A stretch of DNA of 64,000 nt from SZAS-18 sp038322235 (GTDB lineage: Bacteria; Verrucomicrobiota; Verrucomicrobiia; Chthoniobacterales; SZAS-18): positions 186,001 to 250,000 of the forward strand of contig JBBQFQ010000002.1 of assembly GCA_038322235.1 (NCBI GenBank), read 5' to 3'. The position numbers and the translations under genes were made by a program. The notes below the pieces were generated by a model. The model had not been told where the DNA came from, searched no databases, and saw nothing but the letters and a program-made list of their open reading frames with translations. Positions 59,801-64,000 of this stretch are shown piece after piece; within the stretch, counting starts at the first letter, position 1; each line of letters starts with the position of its first letter.

Positions 59801-61371
59801 GCCGACTTTCGAGCCGCCACCGTCACCGTCTGCCCGCTCAAGATTCGGTAAAGGAGGCACGCGTACTCGATCGTGGTCCCCGCGTGGCCGGGAGCGAACG
59901 GCGCAGCCCCGAGAGTCGTGCGCGAAACGCCCGCTTCGAAGTGGGGCCTCAGCCGAAGGTTCACGGCCGGCCAGCGTCTCAACGGTTCCTTCGTATAGAT
60001 GGCGTAGTCGGCGGCTCGCTCGGGCTCGCCGGGGGCAACAAGAATCTCGGCAGCATCGAGCGCGAGCGACGCCAGCCCCTGCGCCTCGGCAAAATCCGCC
60101 GCGTCCGCGATCGGTCGGAGAATGCGCGCGGCTTCCTCGAAGGGAAGCCGCCCCCTGATCTTTAGGAGGTCATGGAGACTCAACCCGAAGACCGGCTGGC
60201 GAACCAGCACCCAGCCTTCCGAAAATTGGGAAAGACCGAGAAGCCGGATCACGCTCGGATGCGGGGTCGCCTGCAGCACCGCCGCGGTCTTTTGAACTTC
60301 GGCAAATTTTCCCGGGTCTCCCGTCAATTTCGGAGCCAGGAAGGTGACCTGCACCGCGGCGCGGCTGCGCCGGTCGATCGCGTCGGTTTCGATTCCAATC
60401 TGGACCATCCTCGTCGTCGTTTCAGCGATCTCGAAGCGGTCGTAAGCGCTCTCGCGCTCGTCCGCGCCACCATCGGCCCGGCGACGTGCGGCGGGAGGCA
60501 GGCCGTACCTTCCCCCGAGCATCGAGAGGTCCACCCGCTCCACGAGGTCAAGCAGCTCGCGGGCGCTCTGGCAGCGCGACGTGCGATCCTTCTCCAGCAG
60601 CTGGCCGAGGATGAGCCGGAGTTCGTCCGGAAGCTCCGGCGGAAGGTCGTAAAGATACGAGCGATCCCCGAGACGCTTGACGAAGATCGTGCCCATCGCG
60701 CCGTCCTCCGGGTTGCTGCCCTTGAGCATGAACCACAAGCTCATGCCGAGGGAAAACAGGTCTGTGCGGGCGTCCAGCGACTCCTCCCGGAGTTGCTCCG
60801 GGCTGGCGTAGGGAACGGTGAAAAAACGACCGTCGAGCGTCAGGGCACCACCGGGCGCGACGTCCCCGCGGACCGCCTTGACCAATCCAAAGTCGACGAG
60901 CTTGAAGATCGGGTCAGCGCCCGCCGCGGCCAGCATGATGTTGCTGGGTTTGACGTCGCGGTGGACAAAACGCGCATCGTGCGTGCAGCCCAGGGCGGCA
61001 CCGATCTGGCGGGCGCAGGAGAGCACCTGCGCGTAACCGGCGGGGCCATCCCTCTTGATCCAGTCCTCGAGGTTCCCGCCCTCGCAGAACTCCATCGCAT
61101 AGTAAAACGTCCCGTTAACCTCTCCGAAGTCGACGACGTGCGCGATGTTCGGATGGCGCAGGTTGTAGACCGTCTGCGCCTCGCGCAGGAAGTTCTGTTT
61201 GGCCTTGTCGTCGTTGAGCAGGTGCTCGCCGATGACCTTGAGCGCGACGAAGTTCTCGAGGAAACGGTGCTTCGCCTTAAAGGTCTTCCCAAAACCGCCG
61301 GTGCCGAGGACATGCGGTTTCCCCGCCGGGTCGGTTAGGACGTCATAGTTGCCGTATCGGGATTCGAACAT
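56830..61371 (-). CDS. transmembrane Ser/Thr protein kinase with second kinase-like region, PEETI repeats and PEGA-like exodomain
   Basis: 1513 aa. N-terminal Hanks-type kinase: Gly loop GTGGFG (23-28), Lys45 in FVALKVI, catalytic HRDVKPSN (137-144), DFG (160-162), activation segment to ASPEQL (about 188-193). Residues about 310-560 look like a second, degenerate kinase lobe (HPSVIRLLGLSQFSEGWVLVRQP, then LLKIRGRLPFEEAARIL) without HRD or DFG. Residues about 687-835 hold six copies of a DLPEETI unit, mostly 30 residues apart. A Pro-rich segment, a single membrane helix about 1115-1135 (PVIMAVVVMVLFGGGFALW), a Thr-Pro-rich linker and a PEGA-like module (about 1240-1310; SVPRDARVTIDGQPA) place the C-terminal third outside the membrane. 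Signals and targets unknown. Confidence 0.9.
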   Translation of the reverse strand: MFESRYGNYDVLTDPAGKPHVLGTGGFGKTFKAKHRFLENFVALKVIGEHLLNDDKAKQNFLREAQTVYNLRHPNIAHVVDFGEVNGTFYYAMEFCEGGNLEDWIKRDGPAGYAQVLSCARQIGAALGCTHDARFVHRDVKPSNIMLAAAGADPIFKLVDFGLVKAVRGDVAPGGALTLDGRFFTVPYASPEQLREESLDARTDLFSLGMSLWFMLKGSNPEDGAMGTIFVKRLGDRSYLYDLPPELPDELRLILGQLLEKDRTSRCQSARELLDLVERVDLSMLGGRYGLPPAARRRADGGADERESAYDRFEIAETTTRMVQIGIETDAIDRRSRAAVQVTFLAPKLTGDPGKFAEVQKTAAVLQATPHPSVIRLLGLSQFSEGWVLVRQPVFGLSLHDLLKIRGRLPFEEAARILRPIADAADFAEAQGLASLALDAAEILVAPGEPERAADYAIYTKEPLRRWPAVNLRLRPHFEAGVSRTTLGAAPFAPGHAGTTIEYACLLYRILSGQTVTVAARKSAAGYAPIPGISESANATLADAICGETELAACIHLLTAVSLYEGVPLPDRAVETRPDVIASLAKRTGGTQPLAAVEPKRPATEKLGPVRSVIPLPSPSPSSAAPVVAFVPVAPRLPPPPPASDDEAMATVAFGSEPALSFVPAKEIVAGAGEQPAAVEPELPEETIGGEPFPAYAAPASPTPPAAPVEADLPEETIAGEPLPAYSTPASPVAPAPTVDADLPEETIFGEPLPAYSAPEVPTAPAPAVEPDLPEETIAGEPLLAYPALADPIAPAPTVEPDLPEETIQLPPAAPAAPVAAPAEVEPDLPEETIADMPLPVHAAPPAPISPPAPVAYIGIPPPADLPRVRVRPVGLRRIPLPPGVQPTPRRAKPPAPAPPRLTRRPGARRIALPGDAPVVPPTAPLAYPAAGPAGPVIATELPPVAPVEALPGPQASELAASPAPAAQVEMRSPPPAPAPEPLPPPRPLVTVAGPQVAPIELQPVAQVELPSPVAPIPPAPPARVERTPVTLTPPGSAPRAESHPAPPPEEPVVRRALAPAVAAAPESVAPPQAPPTRVAPVIPPAVPPATAPAKPEPAQAKGPALAGKSNPLPVIMAVVVMVLFGGGFALWKWVASRDPRIVELPGVSATATPAPTRAPAPTPVPTAQPTAQPTAQPTAVRTAVPTAIPAPTLTPRPATPTPLAPTPTALPPTATPRAPTATPLPPTATPLPPTAVPPREVRLEMKSVPRDARVTIDGQPATSRVEGANLIVRLPASGVANSISVSAPGYEPRTVAIAAGKDVVAAPLTRQAGRLEIAFGKAASSDYGRVELRRTGSLPGESFVAAPDESAPRVVSLKAKGPTAELPTGTYSARLLGPTDDESVIAPLALPAPLAIEAGKAARVELPEPFTGKFNGETKLGDGSVLKINLDVPANLKKATFRAVIITKEEKVLGPFPYRIAAVRLDNAGQLVGTMIDSKGRNFDFKGYQREGKQYFVQNVKDPLAIELTPVR
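58871..59335 (-). repeat. in-frame 90-bp repeats in the kinase gene
   Basis: The DLPEETI-coding unit recurs with exact 90-bp spacing at 58949, 59039, 59129, 59219 and 59309, plus one unit 78 bp further at 58871. It codes for 30-residue units within the kinase linker. Confidence 0.9.
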
Positions 61372-61435
61372 TCGGCCATATCACGGCATGAGGTCATTCG
61401 GAAACCAGCACGACGGGGAATCGGTGAAGCTGATC

Positions 61436-62875
61436 TCAGAAGACCCACGACGCCTGAACCCCGCCCCAGAGCTGCTGTTTCTCCGGCGCGCTCGCCGAGC
61501 TGAAGCTGTTTCCGGTACCGTTGCTCCCGGAAATGTCGATGCCAAAATTGCCGTATGGCGTAATGGTAAAGTGCTTCCCGATCGTCACCGGTATCCGCAC
61601 CCCGAATTCGATCGTGTTGAACTCGTTGTAGCGCTTCTGTCGCGCCTGCCCGGTGATGAGATTGAAATATTCGAGGTCGGGATAACCCTGGGTCGCGTAG
61701 CCAAAGTTGTAGCTGACGAGTGCCGACGGAACAATGACCACCCGCACTTTGTCGGACAAGTAGACCGGGATGGCCCCCTCCACCTTGAACTCTAAGTAGC
61801 TGCCGGACAGATATGATCCGCCCGTATTCTGCACGGCGTACCGAGCGCTAAAAAGTTGCTGCACATTTCCCGGCCCAAAGACCGGCGACGGCTGGGCCTG
61901 CGGCGCGCTCGACACGACGATCGGGAGTCGGGCGTCCGAGTGGTAGTTGAAGTAGGCGAGCGAAATCCGGGTGAACGGGATCTTCGTGAAGGTCAGCTTG
62001 GCGTAGGCCTCCCCCTGATAGTTCGTGTTCCGAAACGCTTTTTCCGGAAAAATGTATCCGTTATATCCGACGCTCAGGTCAAGGGCCCCCTTGATGATGG
62101 CAAAGGTGTAGTCGAGCCGGAGCTGAAATTCCGAGTACGTCGCGGTGCGAATCGTCGCCGCTCCGCCGGACGTGTTGAGCTTCAAGACGAAGAAATCATA
62201 GAAACTTTTCAACGGTGCCGTCGAACTCGTCGCGCCCACGAAGCCGATGCCGAAAGTGAACCCCTTGAAGCTGACACCGCCGTTGACATAGACGATCGGG
62301 GAGGAAAGCGCGGGGTTGCCGAGATTCAGCAGGTTTTGACTGGCTGGATCGAGGTCCGCAAAGCGAACGCCGCCGACCGTCACCTTGTCGCGGTTGAAGG
62401 AGTTGAAGCCGACCACATCCAGCCCATGATAGATGTAGCGGGACTGGTAGCCGGCATCGATCGAGAAGCGGAATGGGCTCGCCGTGTCGATCGGGACGAC
62501 GGGAGGAGGCGGGCTCTTGCCGTCGCTGACCGCGTCCGCCTCCGGCTTCGATGTTCTCACCGCGCTCGAGGACTCCTCGCGACGCACGCGGCGGGCAGGC
62601 GCTCCGTCCCGCGACGATTCGACGTCGATGGAGATCCGCCGGGCGCCGGCCGTACTGCTGCCACCGGATCGAGCGCCGGTCCCGATGGAGAACGCTTCCT
62701 GCGCCGCAAAGTCGCTCGAGGTCGCGCTCGCGCCCAGACTCTGAGCAGAGGCGTGGGGAACACCGCCCAAAGCGAGCGCGGCCAGTCCTCCCGCGAGCGC
62801 GGTGCGCCATGGTTCCCAGGTTGTACGGGCTCGGGCCGTACGGCGATTCCGACCTTTGACGGATTGGGGATTCAT
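61436..62875 (-). CDS. outer-membrane beta-barrel protein
   Basis: 479 aa. Signal peptide with ALAGGLAALALGGVPHASAQ, a 100-residue Ser/Arg-rich low-complexity segment, then alternating amphipathic strands (FRFSIDAGYQSRYIYHGLD, INGGVSFKGFTFGIGFVG-type, FGVRIPVTIGKHFTITPYGN) ending in an aromatic C-terminal residue (GVQASWVF), the BAM recognition feature. ATG 62875 is preferred to one 18 codons upstream. Substrate unknown. Same strand as, and 75 bp after, the repeat-module protein. Confidence 0.8.
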   Translation of the reverse strand: MNPQSVKGRNRRTARARTTWEPWRTALAGGLAALALGGVPHASAQSLGASATSSDFAAQEAFSIGTGARSGGSSTAGARRISIDVESSRDGAPARRVRREESSSAVRTSKPEADAVSDGKSPPPPVVPIDTASPFRFSIDAGYQSRYIYHGLDVVGFNSFNRDKVTVGGVRFADLDPASQNLLNLGNPALSSPIVYVNGGVSFKGFTFGIGFVGATSSTAPLKSFYDFFVLKLNTSGGAATIRTATYSEFQLRLDYTFAIIKGALDLSVGYNGYIFPEKAFRNTNYQGEAYAKLTFTKIPFTRISLAYFNYHSDARLPIVVSSAPQAQPSPVFGPGNVQQLFSARYAVQNTGGSYLSGSYLEFKVEGAIPVYLSDKVRVVIVPSALVSYNFGYATQGYPDLEYFNLITGQARQKRYNEFNTIEFGVRIPVTIGKHFTITPYGNFGIDISGSNGTGNSFSSASAPEKQQLWGGVQASWVF

Positions 62876-62950
62876 AAAGAGCGATGAGAGCTGGATGTTG
62901 TTTGCCAAGAATGGATGGGCGGGCGGCATCGGGCCGGGAGCGATTCGGCG

Positions 62951-64000
62951 CTACTGAGCGGGAGCGGCCACCGCCTGTTGGGCGGTCGAGAGGAGGTAGA
63001 CCTCCACCAACCCGATCGGCGGGCTCGCCGGGGTCGAGACAGCCTCACGCGAGAGAATCGTGGAGAAAACCCCGGGAGCGAGCGGGCGGACCAGCGCAGC
63101 CTCGGAAGCCCGGATCTGGGCAATCTGGCTGGCGTCCCGCGCATTCCCAAATTCGTCGAACAGACTCAGGCTCGTCTGCGGCGCGGTCCAATACTGCAAG
63201 CCCGTGTTCGTAAAGGTCACGAAATCGGTGTTCGAGAGAGCCGTCCAAGAAGAGTTCGTGGCAAGGGACGTGGATCCCGTCGGGACCTGACCGGGGCCGA
63301 ACGTGGCCTGCGTCAATTCAAGCCTGGGATCATCGAGCGCCAGGCCGGGCGTCGCCGCTCCCGCTCCGGCCTTCAGGCCGGCCGTGAGCGATGTCCCCAA
63401 TCCGCGAATGATTACCGGCTGGCTGCCCGTCCCGGCGTTATCACGCAGGACGAATCCCGCGATCATCGTTTCCTCGCCCGTCCCCACAATGCCGCGGGTG
63501 GAGATGTTTATAAGACGCGGGCTGCTTGACGCGGCCGTGGTCGAATCGGACACAGGATTGCCATTCGCGTCCACATTCCCGAGGTCGTACACCTCAACGA
63601 GGCTGATGCCCCCACTGGAGGCGGAATCGGCCTCGGTCGCGATCACCGTGAACGCCGACGGCACGTTTTGGCCGTTGTGGTTGAACTCAACGAGGTAGGC
63701 GCATTCCGTGGGATCCTTCGGGGCGAGGCCGAGCGCGACGATCTGGCCGACCGTCGGATTGTTGATCAGGAAACCCTGGTTTTCTACCAGGAGGCGCGGA
63801 CCGGGCGTGGTCGAAGGAATGTTCGCCGAACCGACCCCGCTGTACACGATTTTCATGTTTGGCCGGGAGACCTTTGGAGCGGTCACTGAGAGTGACCGGC
63901 CCAGCACCCGAACGAGCAGCCGCGTGCGATCTGTCACCGCCCCGGGCGAAACGACGAATCCGACAATTGCCGCCTGATCCTGGCCTTTACCGATCTTCAC
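62951..64000 (-). CDS. secreted protein with repeated beta modules, 5'-truncated
   Basis: The frame runs off the right edge; the GTG at 64000 is internal. The visible 349 residues contain about two modules akin to those of the CAP proteins at 1.9-5.6 kb: MIAGFVLRDNAGTGSQPVIIRGLGTSL, GLAPKDPTECAYLVEF, ISLVEVYDLG, and ending PPIGLVEVYLLS. The modules are more divergent and longer. No signal sequence can be seen because the N-terminus is missing. Function unknown. Confidence 0.8.
   Translation of the reverse strand: MKIGKGQDQAAIVGFVVSPGAVTDRTRLLVRVLGRSLSVTAPKVSRPNMKIVYSGVGSANIPSTTPGPRLLVENQGFLINNPTVGQIVALGLAPKDPTECAYLVEFNHNGQNVPSAFTVIATEADSASSGGISLVEVYDLGNVDANGNPVSDSTTAASSSPRLINISTRGIVGTGEETMIAGFVLRDNAGTGSQPVIIRGLGTSLTAGLKAGAGAATPGLALDDPRLELTQATFGPGQVPTGSTSLATNSSWTALSNTDFVTFTNTGLQYWTAPQTSLSLFDEFGNARDASQIAQIRASEAALVRPLAPGVFSTILSREAVSTPASPPIGLVEVYLLSTAQQAVAAPAQ

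Overview
The window is about 64 kb of GC-rich bacterial chromosome, densely coding on both strands, most consistent with Verrucomicrobiota (inference). The pointers are a giant secreted DUF1800 protein paired with a DUF1501 protein, CAP-domain exoproteins carrying a repeated C-terminal beta module, an NDH-2, a type IV pilus motor pair without nearby pilins, a eukaryote-like Ser/Thr kinase with a PEGA-like exodomain, weak or absent Shine-Dalgarno sites and dispersed palindromic REP-like elements. I saw no rRNA, tRNA, CRISPR array, prophage or complete insertion sequence.

Layout. 0-6 kb: 3' end of a PlsC-type acyltransferase, a secreted alpha/beta hydrolase and two paralogous secreted CAP proteins. 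5.6-9.2 kb: flavin reductase and MocR regulator, divergent from a DUF2917 protein and an EamA exporter, with a direct-repeat operator candidate between. 9.2-11.6 kb: tRNA-dihydrouridine synthase coupled to a heavy-metal-binding-motif protein. 11.8-19.1 kb: exported-protein operon DUF1800 - DUF1501 - pseudopilin-like protein. 19.1-21.8 kb: gene-poor stretch with REP-like hairpins, one hypothetical gene, a strong terminator and an 11-copy 40-bp palindromic tandem repeat.

21.8-33.1 kb is the most unusual region. A minus-strand, translationally coupled operon encodes three paralogous double-AAA+ Clp-like ATPases, one exported protein and, downstream, a DUF3313-like lipoprotein; a PAS protein lies upstream. 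In all three ATPases the first AAA+ module keeps an aromatic pore loop but has a degenerate Walker B, while the second has intact catalytic motifs but has lost the GYVG-type pore loop. Two carry C-terminal extensions resembling the PCRF domain of peptide-chain release factors. I do not recognise this as a described system.

33.5-43.9 kb: GNAT acetyltransferase; NDH-2 preceded by a perfect Rex/CRP-like palindrome; an oligopeptide importer (oppA-B-C-D without oppF) next to an exported M3 oligopeptidase; an orphan LolD-like ATPase overlapping a second GNAT gene. 44-49 kb: leuB, a secretin, trpF with a response regulator, a small hypothetical and a Dps protein. 49-56.8 kb: M32 carboxypeptidase, a pilT - pilU-like - pseudo-receiver operon, an LptF/LptG-type permease and a DinG-type helicase. 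56.8-64 kb: a 1513-aa membrane Ser/Thr kinase with a second degenerate kinase-like region and six PEETI repeats, an outer-membrane barrel protein, and the 3' part of another protein with the repeated beta module.
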